Assembly (NCBI GenBank): GCA_020442065.1
Contig: JAGRKZ010000133.1
Span: 1 to 38,449 of the forward strand
Source of the DNA: Bauldia sp.
Lineage (GTDB): Bacteria > Pseudomonadota > Alphaproteobacteria > Rhizobiales > Kaistiaceae
Reading direction: 5' to 3'
Length of the DNA: 38,449 bases
Shown here: piece by piece, positions 17,630-27,218 of the stretch
How the letters are laid out: each line of letters starts with the position of its first letter
How positions within the stretch are numbered: the stretch's first letter is position 1
The notes under the pieces: generated by a model
What the model saw: the letters and a program-made list of their open reading frames with translations, nothing else
What the model was told of the DNA's origin: nothing
Databases searched by the model: none
Program-made: the position numbers and the translations under genes

Positions 17630-18262
17630 ATGTACCGGCCCCCCGCTTTTCGCGAAGACGATCCGACACAGCTGCGCAGGATCATGCGCGAGGCGCGTCT
17701 GGCAACGCTCGTCACTGCGACGGACGAGGGGCTGATGGCGACGCCGTTGCCGCTGTTCCTGGATGATCGCGAAGGGACGTACGGCGTTCTCTATGGCCAT
17801 GTCGCCAAGGCCAATCCGCAATGCCAGAAGCCGGCCATCGGGGAGGCTCTCGCGCTCTTCGCCGGCCCGGACGCCTACGTGTCGCCATCGTGGTACGCGG
17901 CCAAGCAAGAGCACGGCAAGGTCGTCCCGACCTGGAACTATGAGGCGGTCCACGCCTACGGCCCCGTCGAGTTCTTCGAGGACGAGGCGCGTCTCCGCGA
18001 CATCGTCGCGCGGCTCACCGACCTGCATGAGGGCGGCCGCACGGAACCCTGGGCGGTGTCAGATGCGCCGGAGGCGTTCATCCGGGCGCAACTCCGCGGC
18101 ATCGTCGGCCTGCGCCTGCCGATCGCGCGGATCGAGGGCAAGCGCAAGCTCAGCCAGAACCGATCGGACGTCGACCGGCAAGGGGTTGCGTCGGGGCTTT
18201 CGGGCAGCGCGCGGGAGAGTGACCGCCGGGTCGCCGCGATGATTCCGCGCGATGCGGACTGA
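17630..18262 (+). CDS. PaiB-family FMN-binding protein
   Basis: A 210-residue protein with the PaiB/flavin-reductase-like split-barrel fold. Seen are MYRPPAFREDD at the start, ATLVTATDEGLMATPLPLFLDDREG, YGHVAKANPQ, and YVSPSWYAAKQEHGKVVPTWNYEAVHAYG, which together define the family. Bacillus PaiB is described as a negative regulator of sporulation and protease genes, but most family members are uncharacterised FMN-binding proteins. No helix-turn-helix is visible, so calling it a DNA-binding repressor would go too far. It lies 41 bp after lpxB in the same direction but breaks the usual lpxB-gltA neighbourhood, and has no ribosome site before its ATG. Confidence 0.85.
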   Translation: MYRPPAFREDDPTQLRRIMREARLATLVTATDEGLMATPLPLFLDDREGTYGVLYGHVAKANPQCQKPAIGEALALFAGPDAYVSPSWYAAKQEHGKVVPTWNYEAVHAYGPVEFFEDEARLRDIVARLTDLHEGGRTEPWAVSDAPEAFIRAQLRGIVGLRLPIARIEGKRKLSQNRSDVDRQGVASGLSGSARESDRRVAAMIPRDAD

Positions 18263-18308
18263 CCGCTGGGCGGGCGCCGGCACTCGTCCCGTTCCGCATG
18301 ACGGACGC

Positions 18309-18334
18309 CGGGCCGAAGCCGTCGCTCCGGCCCG
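18309..18334. terminator. Hairpin between convergent PaiB-like gene and gltA
   Basis: Arms CGGGCCG (18309-18315) and CGGCCCG (18328-18334) enclose a 12-nt loop in the 93-bp gap between two converging stop codons. There is no T-tract on either strand, so it is at best a weak bidirectional terminator. The rest of the gap shows nothing else. Confidence 0.4.
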
Positions 18335-18355
18335 CAGCGTTCGCGATGCGTGGTC

Positions 18356-19705
18356 TCAGCGGCGCTTGGTGATCGGTACGTAGTCCCGCCGCGGCTCGCC
18401 GGTATAGAGCTGGCGCGGCCGGCCGATCTTCTGCGAGGGATCCTCGACCATCTCTTTCCACTGTGCGATCCAGCCGACGGTGCGGGCGAGAGCGAACAGC
18501 ACCGTGAACATGGTGGTCGGGAACCCAAGCGCCTTCAGCGTGATACCGGAATAGAAGTCGATGTTCGGGTAGAGCTTCTTTTCGACGAAATAGTCGTCGG
18601 TGAGGGCGATCCGCTCGAGCTCCATCGCCACCTCGAGCAGCGGATCGTCCTGGATCCCGAGCTCGGCGAGGACCTCGTGACAGGTCTTCTGCATGATCTT
18701 CGCCCGCGGGTCGTAGTTCTTGTAGACCCGGTGGCCGAAGCCCATCAGCCGGAAGGGATCGTTCTTGTCCTTGGCTCGGCCGATGTACTCGGGAATGCGG
18801 TCGGCGGTGCCGATCTCCTCGAGCATGTTGAGCGCCGCCTCGTTGGCGCCGCCATGGGCGGGGCCCCACAGGCACGCGATGCCGGCGGCGATGCAGGCGA
18901 ACGGATTGGCGCCGGAGGACCCGGCGAGCCGCACCGTCGACGTCGAGGCATTCTGCTCGTGGTCGGCATGAAGGATGAAGATCCGGTCCATCGCGCGCGA
19001 CAGCACCGGGTTCACCTTGTACTCCTCGCACGGCACCGCGAAGCACATGCGGAGGAAGTTCGACGCATAGTCGAGGGCGTTGAGCGGATAAACGAAGGGC
19101 TGCCCGACATGGTACTTGAAGGCCATGGCGGCGATCGTGGGCATCTTGGCGATCATGCGGAGCGAGGCGACCATGCGCTGGTACGGATCGGAGATGTCGG
19201 TCGAGTCGTGATAGAACGCCGACATCGCTCCGACGACGCCACACATGATCGCCATCGGATGAGCGTCGCGGCGGAAGCCGGTGAAGAAGCGGTTCATCTG
19301 CTCGTGGACCATCGTGTGATAGGTCACGCGGTGGTCGAAGTCGGCCTTTTGCGCCGCCGTCGGGAGCTCGCCGTAGAGCAGAAGGTAGCAGGTCTCGAGG
19401 AAGTCGCCGTGCTCGGCGAGCTGCTCGATGGGATAGCCGCGATAGAGCAGGATGCCCTTGTCGCCGTCGATATAGGTGATCTTGGATTCACATGACGCGG
19501 TCGATGTGAAACCCGGATCGTAGGTGAACATCCCGGTGTCGCGATAGAGATGGGTGATGTCGACAACATCCGGCCCAAGCGTGCCGTGCTTCACGGCCAG
19601 ATCGACCGAGACGTCGCCGGCGGACAGGGTCACGGAATTCGTGCGGGCCTCCGTGGCCTCGCTTCCGGCGGCCGTATCGGCCTCCATCGTCGATGCGTTG
19701 GCCAT
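18356..19705 (-). CDS. gltA: Citrate synthase (type II, hexameric)
   Basis: A 449-residue enzyme that condenses acetyl-CoA with oxaloacetate at the entry of the TCA cycle. It has the gram-negative type II architecture: an N-terminal small beta domain (about 25-70), then the large helical domain. Catalytic residues are seen as His in [12 protein letters not shown], His in [13 protein letters not shown] and Asp in YPNIDFYSG. The ATG at 19705 is preferred over GTG 19714, because the ribosome site GAGG lies eight bases before the ATG and would be almost within the GTG start. A clear promoter lies upstream. The last residues YVPITKRR are usual for alphaproteobacterial enzymes. Confidence 0.96.
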   Translation of the reverse strand: MANASTMEADTAAGSEATEARTNSVTLSAGDVSVDLAVKHGTLGPDVVDITHLYRDTGMFTYDPGFTSTASCESKITYIDGDKGILLYRGYPIEQLAEHGDFLETCYLLLYGELPTAAQKADFDHRVTYHTMVHEQMNRFFTGFRRDAHPMAIMCGVVGAMSAFYHDSTDISDPYQRMVASLRMIAKMPTIAAMAFKYHVGQPFVYPLNALDYASNFLRMCFAVPCEEYKVNPVLSRAMDRIFILHADHEQNASTSTVRLAGSSGANPFACIAAGIACLWGPAHGGANEAALNMLEEIGTADRIPEYIGRAKDKNDPFRLMGFGHRVYKNYDPRAKIMQKTCHEVLAELGIQDDPLLEVAMELERIALTDDYFVEKKLYPNIDFYSGITLKALGFPTTMFTVLFALARTVGWIAQWKEMVEDPSQKIGRPRQLYTGEPRRDYVPITKRR

Positions 19706-19748
19706 GGCTGACACCTCACTTTCTGGTCATTCTGGATGCTCGCGGGGC

Positions 19749-19776
19749 ATTATATTGTTGCAACGCGGCAAGTCCA
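19749..19776 (-). promoter_or_regulatory. Promoter of gltA
   Basis: On the minus strand a -35 like TGGACT (19776-19771) is followed after 16 bp by a perfect -10 TATAAT (19754-19749). Transcription would start near 19742, giving a leader of about 37 nt with GAGG before the ATG. A perfect TATAAT is rare in this GC-rich sequence. Confidence 0.65.
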
Positions 19777-19794
19777 TTGCGACGAAGCCGCAGC

Positions 19795-19811
19795 GTGGCG
19801 CGATGCGCCAC
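19795..19811 (-). terminator. Hairpin after gltX
   Basis: A perfect 7-bp stem, GTGGCGC/GCGCCAC around a 3-nt loop, lies 11 bp past the gltX stop and upstream of the gltA promoter. There is no U-run after it on the minus strand. It may end or trim the gltX transcript; that is inferred from position. Confidence 0.45.
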
Positions 19812-19822
19812 TGGTCAGTCTC

Positions 19823-21262
19823 TCAGGCCGACGTCTCTCCCGCCTGGTCGTGGATGCGGGCAAGGCTTTCTTCGCGCCCGAGGATGGCAAGGACATCGAA
19901 GATGCCGGGCGAAGTGGTCCGGCCGGTGAGCGCGGCGCGGAGAGGCTGCGCGACAACGCCGAGCTTGAGGCCGGCTTCCGCGGCAAACTCCTTCACGACA
20001 GGCTCGAGCGAGATCGCGGACCATTCCCCACCGCTCGCCTCAAGAAGGTCCGCCACCGCGCCAAGAACGTTGCGGGCCTCTGGCCTGGCCAGCAGCGCGG
20101 CGGCCTCATCGGTGAGGGCAAGCGGGCGCTCGGCGACGACGAACTCTGCGCCATCGATGAGGTCGCACAGGGTCTTTGCACGCTCCTTGAGGAAGGGAAG
20201 GGCGGCCCGCACCTTCCCGGCCGCCACCGACGTCACCCTGGCCTGAAACGCCTCTCCGCCCGGCAGGAAGCGAAGCGACGCCATGAACGTGTCGAAGAGG
20301 TCGGCATCCGACCGCTGGCGGATGTAGTGGGCGTTGACGCTCTCCAGCTTCTGGAAGTCGAAGCGCGCTGCGGCCTTGTTGATCCCGGGGATGTCGAACC
20401 AGGCGATCATCTCCTCGCTCGACATGATCTCGGCGTCGCCATGGCTCCAGCCGAGCCGGACCAGGTAGTTCCGCATCGCCTCGGGGAGGTACCCCATCGC
20501 CCGGTAGGCATCGACGCCGAGCGCCCCGTGCCGCTTCGACAGCTTCGCCCCGTCCGGGCCGTGGATCAGCGGAATGTGCGCCATCAGCGGGACGTCCCAT
20601 CCCGCGGCGTCATAGAGGATCTTCTGCCGGGCGCCGTTGGTGAGGTGATCGTCGCCACGGATGATCTGCGTCACGCCCATGTCGTGATCATCGACGACGA
20701 CCGCCAGCATGTAGGTCGGCGTCCCGTCGGAGCGGAGGATGACGAAATCGTCGAGGTCCTTGTTCGGGAAAGCGACGCGGCCCTGCACGCCGTCTTCGAT
20801 GACCGTGTCGCCCTCCAGCGGCGCCTTGATGCGGATCACCGGCGCGACACCCGGCGGGGCCTCGCTTGCCGTGCGCTCCCGCCAGCGGCCGTCGTAGCGG
20901 GCGAAGCCGCCTTCGGCCCGGGCCCTGGCCCGCATCTCGTTGAGCTCGTCCGCGGTGTCGTAGGCGTAGTAGGCCTTGCCGGCCCGCACCAGAGCTTCTG
21001 CCACCTCGCGGTGGCGCGGGGCACGGGCGAACTGGTGGATCGGCTCGCCGTCCCAATCCAGCCCGAGCCAGGTCAGGCCGTCGATGATCGCGGCGATCGC
21101 GGCGTCAGTGGAGCGCTCGCGATCGGTATCCTCGATGCGGAGAAGCATCCGGCCGCCGGTGTGTTTCGCATAGAGCCAGTTGAACAGCGCAGTGCGGGCG
21201 CCGCCGATGTGGAGGTAGCCGGTCGGCGATGGGGCGAAACGGGTGACGACGGGGGATGACAC
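19823..21262 (-). CDS. gltX: Glutamyl-tRNA synthetase
   Basis: A 479-residue class I aminoacyl-tRNA synthetase that charges tRNA-Glu. The ATP-binding HIGG (residues 18-21) follows [13 protein letters not shown], and the second motif appears as [13 protein letters not shown]. The GluRS segments [12 protein letters not shown] and [11 protein letters not shown] are clear. The C-terminal alpha-helical anticodon-binding part is of bacterial GluRS type. The GTG at 21262 gives the usual beginning SSPVVTRF; an upstream GTG (21307) would add 15 unrelated residues. Whether it is discriminating, or also charges tRNA-Gln, cannot be read directly, but the divergent GlnRS gene suggests it need only serve tRNA-Glu. 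Confidence 0.95.
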   Translation of the reverse strand: MSSPVVTRFAPSPTGYLHIGGARTALFNWLYAKHTGGRMLLRIEDTDRERSTDAAIAAIIDGLTWLGLDWDGEPIHQFARAPRHREVAEALVRAGKAYYAYDTADELNEMRARARAEGGFARYDGRWRERTASEAPPGVAPVIRIKAPLEGDTVIEDGVQGRVAFPNKDLDDFVILRSDGTPTYMLAVVVDDHDMGVTQIIRGDDHLTNGARQKILYDAAGWDVPLMAHIPLIHGPDGAKLSKRHGALGVDAYRAMGYLPEAMRNYLVRLGWSHGDAEIMSSEEMIAWFDIPGINKAAARFDFQKLESVNAHYIRQRSDADLFDTFMASLRFLPGGEAFQARVTSVAAGKVRAALPFLKERAKTLCDLIDGAEFVVAERPLALTDEAAALLARPEARNVLGAVADLLEASGGEWSAISLEPVVKEFAAEAGLKLGVVAQPLRAALTGRTTSPGIFDVLAILGREESLARIHDQAGETSA

Positions 21263-21431
21263 AGGCGCGTGGCTTCTTCGAACGCTGGGTTGACGGGTGT
21301 ATCTCACCGCCGCGCCGGGGGTTCAAGTCAGTTGGATCGGGCATCGAGAGGGTTTGCGCCGACTTGGCGTTTCGTCGCGGATTTGGCACATAGACGCGCA
21401 CATGGCCGCTCCCGGCCCGCAAGGATCGTTC
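21263..21431. other. Divergent promoter region between gltX and glnS
   Basis: A 169-bp gap with starts facing away from each other. Toward glnS there is a weak candidate TTGGCG (21364-21369) with a CATAGA-like stretch about 19 bp later. Nothing convincing was seen toward gltX. No gene is present. Confidence 0.3.
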
Positions 21432-23123
21432 ATGACTTCTCCCGAGACGCCTGTCCGCGAAGCCGGGCAGGACTTCATCCGCGACATCGTCACCGCCGAC
21501 CGGGACGCCGGCAGGGTAGGGGAAATCGTGACGCGCTTCCCCCCGGAGCCGAACGGCTACCTCCACATCGGTCACGCCAAGTCGATCTGTCTCAACTTCG
21601 GCGTGGCGCAGGAGTTCGGTGGGCGCTGCAACCTCCGCTTCGATGACACCAACCCGACGAAGGAGGAGCAGGAGTACATCGACGCGATCGAACGCGACGT
21701 AGCGTGGCTCGGCTTCGACTGGGGCGGCAAGGCGGTTCACGCCTCGGACTATTTCGAGCAGCTCTATGCCTGGGCGGTCGACCTGATCCGCGCCGGGAAA
21801 GCCTACGTCGACGATCAGAGCCAGGAGGAGATGCGGGCAGCACGCGGCACGCTGACGGAACCCGGGACGGACAGTCCGTTCCGAAGCCGCAGCGTCGAGG
21901 AGAACCTCGATCTGTTTGCCCGCATGCGCGCCGGCGAGTTTCCGAACGGGGCGCGCGTGCTCCGGGCCAGGATCGACATGGCTTCCGGCAACATCAATCT
22001 CAGGGACCCCGTGCTTTACCGCATCCTCCATGCGGTCCATCCGCGAACCGGGACGGCCTGGTGCATCTACCCGAGCTACGACTTTGCCCATGGCCAGTCG
22101 GATGCGATCGAGGGGGTGACACACTCGCTCTGCACGCTCGAGTTCGCCGACCACCGGCCGCTTTACGATTGGCTGATCGAGAATCTGCCGGTCCCGTCCC
22201 GGCCTCGTCAGTACGAGTTTGCGCGGCTCAACCTCACCTACACGCTTCTGTCGAAGCGCGTGCTGACCGAACTGGTTCGCGGCGGCCATGTCGACGGCTG
22301 GGACGACCCGCGTATGCCGACGATCGCTGGCCTGCGTCGTCGCGGCGTGCCGCCGGAGGCGATCCGCGACTTCATCGGGCGGATCGGGGTCGCGCGCGCC
22401 GACAGCCTCGTCGACATCGCCATGTTCGAAGCCTCGATCCGCGAGATCCTCAACCGGTCGGCGCCGCGGCGGATGGCCGTGCTTCGTCCGCTCCGCGTCG
22501 TGATCGAAAACTATCCGGAGGGCGAGGGCGAAACGCTCGAGGCGGTCAACAATCCCGAGGACCCGGAGGCCGGGACGCGGACGATACGGTTCACCCGCGA
22601 GCTCTATGTCGAGCGGGAGGATTTCATGGAGGTGCCGGAGAAGAAATTCTACCGGCTCTTCCCCGGCAACGAGGTCCGGCTCCGCTACGGATATTTCGTG
22701 ACCTGTCGCGAGGCCGTGAAGGACGACGCGGGCGAGGTGGTGGAACTTCGTTGCACCTACGACCCCGCGACCCGTGGCGGCGAGAGCCCGCCCGACGGGC
22801 GGAAGGTCAAGGCGACGCTGCACTGGGTGTCGGCGGCCGATGCGGTGCCCGCCGAGGTTCGCCTCATCAATCCGCTCTTCACCGACCCGGAACCCGCGCC
22901 GGGCAACTTCGCTGCAAGCCTCAATCCGGCTGCCCGGGAGGTCCTGACCGGGTGCATGCTGGAACCCGCGGCGGTGGCCGGCAACGACGCCGCGCCCATA
23001 CAGTTCGAGCGGCTCGGCTACTTCAGCCGGGATCGCGACTCGCAGCCGGGTGCGCCGGTGTTCAACCGGGTGGTCGGGCTGCGTGACAGTTATGCCCGGC
23101 AGGCCGCCCGCGGCAACGGTTGA
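21432..23123 (+). CDS. glnS: Glutaminyl-tRNA synthetase
   Basis: A 563-residue class I synthetase that charges tRNA-Gln directly. The GlnRS-specific block [24 protein letters not shown] contains HIGH at residues 45-48; [18 protein letters not shown] follows, then [26 protein letters not shown] and the second ATP motif LLSKRVL. The C-terminal half is the two-barrel anticodon-binding domain (about 345-550), with [11 protein letters not shown] and [15 protein letters not shown]. The length is close to E. coli GlnRS and there is no YqeY fusion. ATG 21432 was chosen for AAGGA seven bases upstream; ATG 21402 is possible. Many alphaproteobacteria lack this enzyme and use GatCAB instead. Confidence 0.95.
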   Translation: MTSPETPVREAGQDFIRDIVTADRDAGRVGEIVTRFPPEPNGYLHIGHAKSICLNFGVAQEFGGRCNLRFDDTNPTKEEQEYIDAIERDVAWLGFDWGGKAVHASDYFEQLYAWAVDLIRAGKAYVDDQSQEEMRAARGTLTEPGTDSPFRSRSVEENLDLFARMRAGEFPNGARVLRARIDMASGNINLRDPVLYRILHAVHPRTGTAWCIYPSYDFAHGQSDAIEGVTHSLCTLEFADHRPLYDWLIENLPVPSRPRQYEFARLNLTYTLLSKRVLTELVRGGHVDGWDDPRMPTIAGLRRRGVPPEAIRDFIGRIGVARADSLVDIAMFEASIREILNRSAPRRMAVLRPLRVVIENYPEGEGETLEAVNNPEDPEAGTRTIRFTRELYVEREDFMEVPEKKFYRLFPGNEVRLRYGYFVTCREAVKDDAGEVVELRCTYDPATRGGESPPDGRKVKATLHWVSAADAVPAEVRLINPLFTDPEPAPGNFAASLNPAAREVLTGCMLEPAAVAGNDAAPIQFERLGYFSRDRDSQPGAPVFNRVVGLRDSYARQAARGNG

Positions 23124-23158
23124 GGCGGTTCATCCCGTACACGTCCTGATATAGCATG

Positions 23159-23182
23159 GCCGCCGGGCAGGGAACCGGCGGC
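23159..23182 (+). promoter_or_regulatory. Hairpin with Shine-Dalgarno in its loop, one base before comEC
   Basis: Perfect 8-bp arms GCCGCCGG (23159-23166) and CCGGCGGC (23175-23182) bracket the loop GCAGGGAA, which holds the only ribosome-site-like sequence for comEC. It ends one base before the ATG. It could modulate translation, or help end the glnS transcript 36 bp after its stop. A TATAGC -10-like hexamer at 23150-23155 would start RNA inside the left arm, so the hairpin and that promoter cannot both be used as such. Confidence 0.4.
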
Positions 23183-23183
23183 A

Positions 23184-25397
23184 ATGAGCGAGCTCAGTCC
23201 GGGCGCTGAGACGGTTGCGGGTCGCGATCGCGGCCGCGGAGGGCACGGTTTTCGCCCCGCGGGGTCGCGAGCGGGCGGTCTTCGCGAACGGGGCCGAGCC
23301 TGGTGGCTCCGGCTCGCAGCGACCTTCGAGCGGGAGATCGAGGCGGGCCGGGGGTTCCTGTGGCTGCCGGTGCTGCTTGGGGCGGGGATCGTCGGCTATT
23401 TCGCCCTGCCGCGCGAACCCTGGCTGCCGGCCATGGCGGTGGCGGCGGGCGTGCTGATCGCGGCCGCCTGGACGACGCGACGCCGCGTCGTCCTCTTTCG
23501 CGTCACGCTGGCGATCACCTTTGTCTTTGTCGGAGCCGCCTGGATGACGCTCCGGACCTCCCTCGTGGTGACCCCGCGCCTTGCCCGCGAGCAGACGGTC
23601 GAGGTGAGCGGCTGGGTCGCAGCGCGCGAGGCCGCAGCCCGCGGCGGCGCTCGTCTTGAGGTCGCCGTGGAGCGTATCGCGGGGCTGACGCCGGAGCGAA
23701 GCCCGGCAAGGGTGCGGATCACGGTCCTCGGCAGCGCCGGCGACATCGCGGTCGGCGATGGACTTACGCTTCTCGCACGCCTTCGTCCGCCGGGCGGCCC
23801 GGTGATGCCGGGCGGATACGACTTCGGGCGCGCCGACTACTACGAGGGAATTGGCGCGGTCGGCTTCGCCTATGGCGCGGCCAAGCCGGCCGACCTCGGG
23901 CCGGCGCCGTTCGAAATCCGGCTTCGGAAGCCCCTGGCCGATCTCCGCGAAACAATCCGCCGTCGCATCCTCGCGGTGCTGCCGGGCGATACCGGGGAGG
24001 TTGCCGCTGCGCTGGTGATGGGGGATCCGCACGGCATTTCGGAAGCGACGCTGGAAACGATGCGGCAATCAGGCCTCGGGCATGTACTCGCGATCTCCGG
24101 CCTCCACATGGCGCTCGTCGCCGGGTCGATGTTCTGGTTGCTTCGCGCGCTGCTCGCCCTGTCGCCGCGCCTGGCGCTGACCCGTCCGATCAGGAAGTGG
24201 GCGGCCGGCGGCGCCTTGTTCGTCGGCGCCGCCTATCTCGCCATCTCGGGCGCGAATGTCGCGACCCAGCGGGCTTACATCATGCTCGCCGTCATCCTCT
24301 GCGCCGTGCTGCTCGACCGGCGGGCGATCACGGTGCGGAACGTCGCCATCGCGGCGTTGGTGGTGCTGGTCATCGCCCCGGAGAGCGTTCTCACCGCCAG
24401 CTTCCAGATGTCGTTTGCGGCGACGCTTGCCCTCGTCTCGGGATACGAGGCGCTCCGCCTCCGCGCCGACCGTGCGCCGGCCCTGATCCCGGCGGGCGGA
24501 CGCGGCGTCGCCGGGCGGCTATGGCTGGCAGCCTCGGGTCTGTTCCTGACGTCGCTGATCGGCGGGATCGCAACGACACCCTTCGCCGTCTACCACTTCC
24601 ATCGCGCGGCGCCGCTTGCCCTCGTCGCCAACCTCGCGGCGATGCCGGTGGTTGCCATCGTGATCATGCCGGCGGCGCTGCTAGCCGTGCTGCTGATGCC
24701 GTTCGGGCTCGAGGCGCTCGCACTGACGCCGATGGGCTGGGGCATCGACTGGATGGTGGGGGTCGGCGCCACCGTTGCCCGGTGGACGGAGGGTTGGGGC
24801 GGGATACCGGCGATGCCGGCCGTCGCACTCGTGCTGATCGTCGTGGGATTCCTGTGGCTTGCTCTGTGGCGCGAGCGCTGGCGCGTCGCCGGTCTCGTGC
24901 CGATCGCGCTCGCTGTTCCCCTGACGCTCGCCGCGGAAAGGCCAGATATCCTCATTGATGCCGGCGGCCAGACGGTCGCTATCCGCGGCGCCGACGGCAG
25001 GCTTTCCGTCGTCAACCCAAAGGCCAACCGCTTCGCCGCGGAATACTGGCTACGCGCCGATGCCGATCCGCGCGAGGTGGCCGACGCCGCTGCCGATATG
25101 ACGTGCGACGAGGCGGGCTGCGTCACGCCGCTCCCCGGCGGCGGACGGCTCGCCGTCGGCAAGACGCCGGCCGCCCTTGAGGACGATTGCCGGCTGTCCG
25201 CGATCGTCGTCTCGCGTTTTGTCGCGCCCACTTGGTGCGAGGAGGCTGCGGTGGTCATCGACCGGCGTGCCCTTGCATCCGGCGGCGCGCACACACTCTT
25301 CCGAGTCCCGGTCGAAGACAGGGGCGCGTCACGGTACCGTATCGAGACGGTCTATCCGGCCGGCGCTCGCCGACCCTTCATGCCGGCGGCTCAGTAA
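23184..25397 (+). CDS. comEC: ComEC/Rec2-family DNA uptake channel
   Basis: A 737-residue polytopic membrane protein. It has two N-terminal spans (about 58-77 and 80-120), a DUF4131-type OB-like periplasmic domain (about 125-235), the competence domain with the hallmark ISGLHM (304-309) and [18 protein letters not shown], and about ten further hydrophobic segments to residue ~605. The last ~130 residues are soluble. ComEC passes single-stranded DNA across the inner membrane in transformation. The C-terminal part lacks the HxHxDH metallo-beta-lactamase motif found in Bacillus ComEC and instead has four Cys residues (in CDEAGC, DDCRL and WCEE), as is common in alphaproteobacteria. The stop codons of comEC and lexA overlap tail to tail by seven bases. 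Confidence 0.9.
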   Translation: MSELSPGAETVAGRDRGRGGHGFRPAGSRAGGLRERGRAWWLRLAATFEREIEAGRGFLWLPVLLGAGIVGYFALPREPWLPAMAVAAGVLIAAAWTTRRRVVLFRVTLAITFVFVGAAWMTLRTSLVVTPRLAREQTVEVSGWVAAREAAARGGARLEVAVERIAGLTPERSPARVRITVLGSAGDIAVGDGLTLLARLRPPGGPVMPGGYDFGRADYYEGIGAVGFAYGAAKPADLGPAPFEIRLRKPLADLRETIRRRILAVLPGDTGEVAAALVMGDPHGISEATLETMRQSGLGHVLAISGLHMALVAGSMFWLLRALLALSPRLALTRPIRKWAAGGALFVGAAYLAISGANVATQRAYIMLAVILCAVLLDRRAITVRNVAIAALVVLVIAPESVLTASFQMSFAATLALVSGYEALRLRADRAPALIPAGGRGVAGRLWLAASGLFLTSLIGGIATTPFAVYHFHRAAPLALVANLAAMPVVAIVIMPAALLAVLLMPFGLEALALTPMGWGIDWMVGVGATVARWTEGWGGIPAMPAVALVLIVVGFLWLALWRERWRVAGLVPIALAVPLTLAAERPDILIDAGGQTVAIRGADGRLSVVNPKANRFAAEYWLRADADPREVADAAADMTCDEAGCVTPLPGGGRLAVGKTPAALEDDCRLSAIVVSRFVAPTWCEEAAVVIDRRALASGGAHTLFRVPVEDRGASRYRIETVYPAGARRPFMPAAQ

Positions 25398-26098
25398 CGG
25401 CGCATCAGGCCGACGAGCTTGCCCTGGATGCGGACGCGATCGGGTCCGAAGATGCGCGTTTCGTATGCCGTGTTGGCCGCCTCGAGCGCGATCGATGCGC
25501 CTTTCCGGCGAAGGCGCTTGAGGGTCGCCTCCTCTTCGTCGACAAGGGCAACCACGATGTCGCCGGTATCGGCGGTGTCGGTTCGGCGGATCAGCACGGT
25601 ATCGCCTTCGAAGATGCCGGCCTCGATCATCGAGTCTCCGCGCACCTCGAGCGCAAAATGCTCGCCCGGCGACAGCATGTCCGGCGGCACGGCGATCGAA
25701 TGGCTGTGGACCTGGATCGCCTCGATCGGCACACCGGCGGCGATACGGCCCATCATCGGCACGACCACGGGCTCGCTCATGCCGTCGCCCTGCGCGGCCG
25801 CCGCAACGGGCCGGGCGCGGCCGAGACTGCCCTCAATGACACTCGGCGAGAACCCGCGGGAGCGCGGCGCAGGCGGGGTCGTCGATTCCGGCAGTCGCAC
25901 GACCTCGATCGCACGGGCGCGATTGGGCAGGCGGCGGATGAAGCCGCGCTCCTCAAGCGCCTTGATGAGCCGATGGATGCCCGACTTGGACCTGAGGTCG
26001 AGCGCATCCTTCATCTCGTCGAAGGAGGGCGGGACGCCCGCCTCCTTGAGGCGCTCGTTGATGAACATGAGGAGTTCGTGTTGCTTCCGCGTGAGCAT
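25391..26098 (-). CDS. lexA: LexA, SOS repressor
   Basis: A 235-residue repressor that cleaves itself when RecA filaments form. The N-terminal winged helix-turn-helix (1-70, [17 protein letters not shown]...[25 protein letters not shown]) binds GTTC-N7-GTTC operators. The C-terminal peptidase-like domain shows the cleavage bond Ala121-Gly122 in [11 protein letters not shown], catalytic Ser156 in [10 protein letters not shown] and Lys194 in ATLKRL. Its length is typical of alphaproteobacteria. The ATG at 26098 fits the conserved N-terminus; the long upstream in-frame extension covers the promoter and is not coding. The promoter carries its own operator, so it is self-regulated. It converges on comEC. 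Confidence 0.97.
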   Translation of the reverse strand: MLTRKQHELLMFINERLKEAGVPPSFDEMKDALDLRSKSGIHRLIKALEERGFIRRLPNRARAIEVVRLPESTTPPAPRSRGFSPSVIEGSLGRARPVAAAAQGDGMSEPVVVPMMGRIAAGVPIEAIQVHSHSIAVPPDMLSPGEHFALEVRGDSMIEAGIFEGDTVLIRRTDTADTGDIVVALVDEEEATLKRLRRKGASIALEAANTAYETRIFGPDRVRIQGKLVGLMRRY

Positions 26099-26151
26099 TT
26101 TCGGCGGGTCCCCCGGTCCGGAGTGGCGAATCCGGTACAAATCACGAACAA

Positions 26152-26180
26152 AACATACGCGTTCTATATGTGTTCTGCAA
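26152..26180 (-). promoter_or_regulatory. Promoter of lexA
   Basis: On the minus strand TTGCAG (26180-26175) and TATGTT (26157-26152) are spaced by exactly 17 bp. The start would be near 26145, with a leader of about 47 nt. The operator sits between the two elements. Confidence 0.7.
26161..26175 (-). promoter_or_regulatory. LexA operator (SOS box) of lexA
   Basis: GTTC-TATATGT-GTTC on the plus strand, which reads GAAC-N7-GAAC on the coding strand, is the exact alphaproteobacterial SOS box. It lies between the -35 and -10 of the lexA promoter, where bound LexA would exclude RNA polymerase. That gives the usual negative feedback on lexA. Confidence 0.92.
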
Positions 26181-26243
26181 TGTTGAATTTTCAGTAAAGC
26201 TGGCGATGCGGCGCGTGGGTATGCCCGCGAGAAGCGCCTCGCG

Positions 26244-26978
26244 TCAGGTGCGGTCCGCCTTCGTTGCCAGACGGTTTGCCTTCCGCGCCTTGCGCATCTC
26301 TTGCCGTCCGCCGTGGCGGGCGACCCGCTTCTCCCGCTTCTCCTTGGAGTTCCGCCAGGGGAACGGTGTGTCAGGGGCGGGCGCCGGGTGCCCCAGGAAG
26401 GCACAGAGTTCACCCCAGCTGTCGCCTGCCGCGAGATCGAAGATCAGCAGGTCGTTCGGCCGGCCGGCAAAGTATTCGCGGACTTCGCGGTTATGACGCT
26501 CGTAGCGCTCGACATAGACCTTTTCGTTGCCGATCGGGTTCGCCATGCCCGGGCCGTAGATCCATTCCCGCATCGGCGGCCGCCCTTGGGAAAAGTGGTC
26601 GGTGACGCTGCCGATCCATTTCTCCGTCGGCCGGACGGAGAGGATGAACTTCGAGCCGGGGTATTCCGTGTCGAGGAAGCGGTAGATGATCGGCCAGGGA
26701 TTGTCCTGGAAGGCGTCGAACTTCGGGACGAGACGGCGGGCGAGCGCCTCGACATTCTCGCCGATGTTCCTGTCGCGGCGCCCGTTTGGTCCGGTGACCC
26801 GGTAGCCGAGGATCTTCAGGGCCATCTTCAGCGACGTCGTGCCGGTCTTGTGGAAGCCTATGCAGAAGACCTTCGGGAGGTCGGGATGGCCCTCCGGCTC
26901 GACCTTGACCGGAGACTTGGCGCCGGCCGAGGCGCGACCCCTGGATGTCTTCTTGTCCGCCCGATCCTCACGCGGCAT
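26244..26978 (-). CDS. P-loop sulfotransferase family protein (Sulfotransfer_4-like)
   Basis: A 244-residue protein. After a charged, probably disordered head (1-34) comes [18 protein letters not shown] (37-54), the 5'-phosphosulfate loop that binds PAPS, with Lys44. Next are [38 protein letters not shown], which looks like the 3'-phosphate-binding strand and helix, and a middle helical part with HNREVREYF. The tail from about residue 205 is very basic ([26 protein letters not shown]). The acceptor is unknown. ATG 26978 is preferred because GGAGAG lies seven bases before it; an upstream ATG at 27101 has no such site. It lies between lexA and ku, divergent from ku. Confidence 0.8.
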   Translation of the reverse strand: MPREDRADKKTSRGRASAGAKSPVKVEPEGHPDLPKVFCIGFHKTGTTSLKMALKILGYRVTGPNGRRDRNIGENVEALARRLVPKFDAFQDNPWPIIYRFLDTEYPGSKFILSVRPTEKWIGSVTDHFSQGRPPMREWIYGPGMANPIGNEKVYVERYERHNREVREYFAGRPNDLLIFDLAAGDSWGELCAFLGHPAPAPDTPFPWRNSKEKREKRVARHGGRQEMRKARKANRLATKADRT

Positions 26979-27091
26979 TCCGCGGCTCTCCGACAATCTG
27001 CTGCTGCCCGGCGCGGGCGCGTCGGCCTGACTAGGACGCTTGGCGGGTCGAGGCAAGCACCCGATGACGGAATCGCTCCGGCGTGGCGTGG

Positions 27092-27106
27092 GAACGGACA
27101 TGGAAC
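27092..27106. promoter_or_regulatory. Candidate LexA box between sulfotransferase and ku
   Basis: GAAC-GGACATG-GAAC keeps both half-sites and the seven-base spacing, but the spacer is GC-richer than in the lexA and ssb boxes. It sits about 113 bp from both flanking start codons and does not overlap a promoter I can identify. By composition, roughly one chance match is expected in a window this long, so this is a lead only. Confidence 0.35.
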
Positions 27107-27117
27107 GCCGGCAACCG

Positions 27118-27138
27118 CCGGAAATCGTTATTTGCCGG
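27118..27138 (+). promoter_or_regulatory. Inverted repeat over a possible ku promoter
   Basis: The near-perfect inverted repeat CCGG-AAAT-CGTT-ATTT-G-CCGG overlaps a TTGCCG (27132-27137) that could be a -35, with TTAATG (27154-27159) after 16 bp as -10. This is the AT-richest stretch of the gap. It could be an operator for an unknown regulator of ku and ligD; function is inferred from position only. Confidence 0.4.
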
Positions 27139-27218
27139 TAAGGTTCAATGAGCTTAATGTGCCGCGTCTGGAACCGGGCAGATCGGCCCGCGTTTCCCGT
27201 GTAGCGTAGAGGGAAAAG

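Noticed and set aside
21105-22823. 572-codon minus-strand frame opposite glnS
   Set aside because: Shadow of the GlnRS gene; the composition is that of reverse-read high-GC codons.
26146-26164. Outward GAAC...GTTC palindrome next to the lexA operator
   Set aside because: The half-sites face each other with an 11-base gap, unlike the direct-repeat box; the true operator is 26161-26175.
26099-26413. In-frame upstream extension of LexA
   Set aside because: It spans the lexA promoter and operator and part of the neighbouring gene, and does not resemble any LexA.
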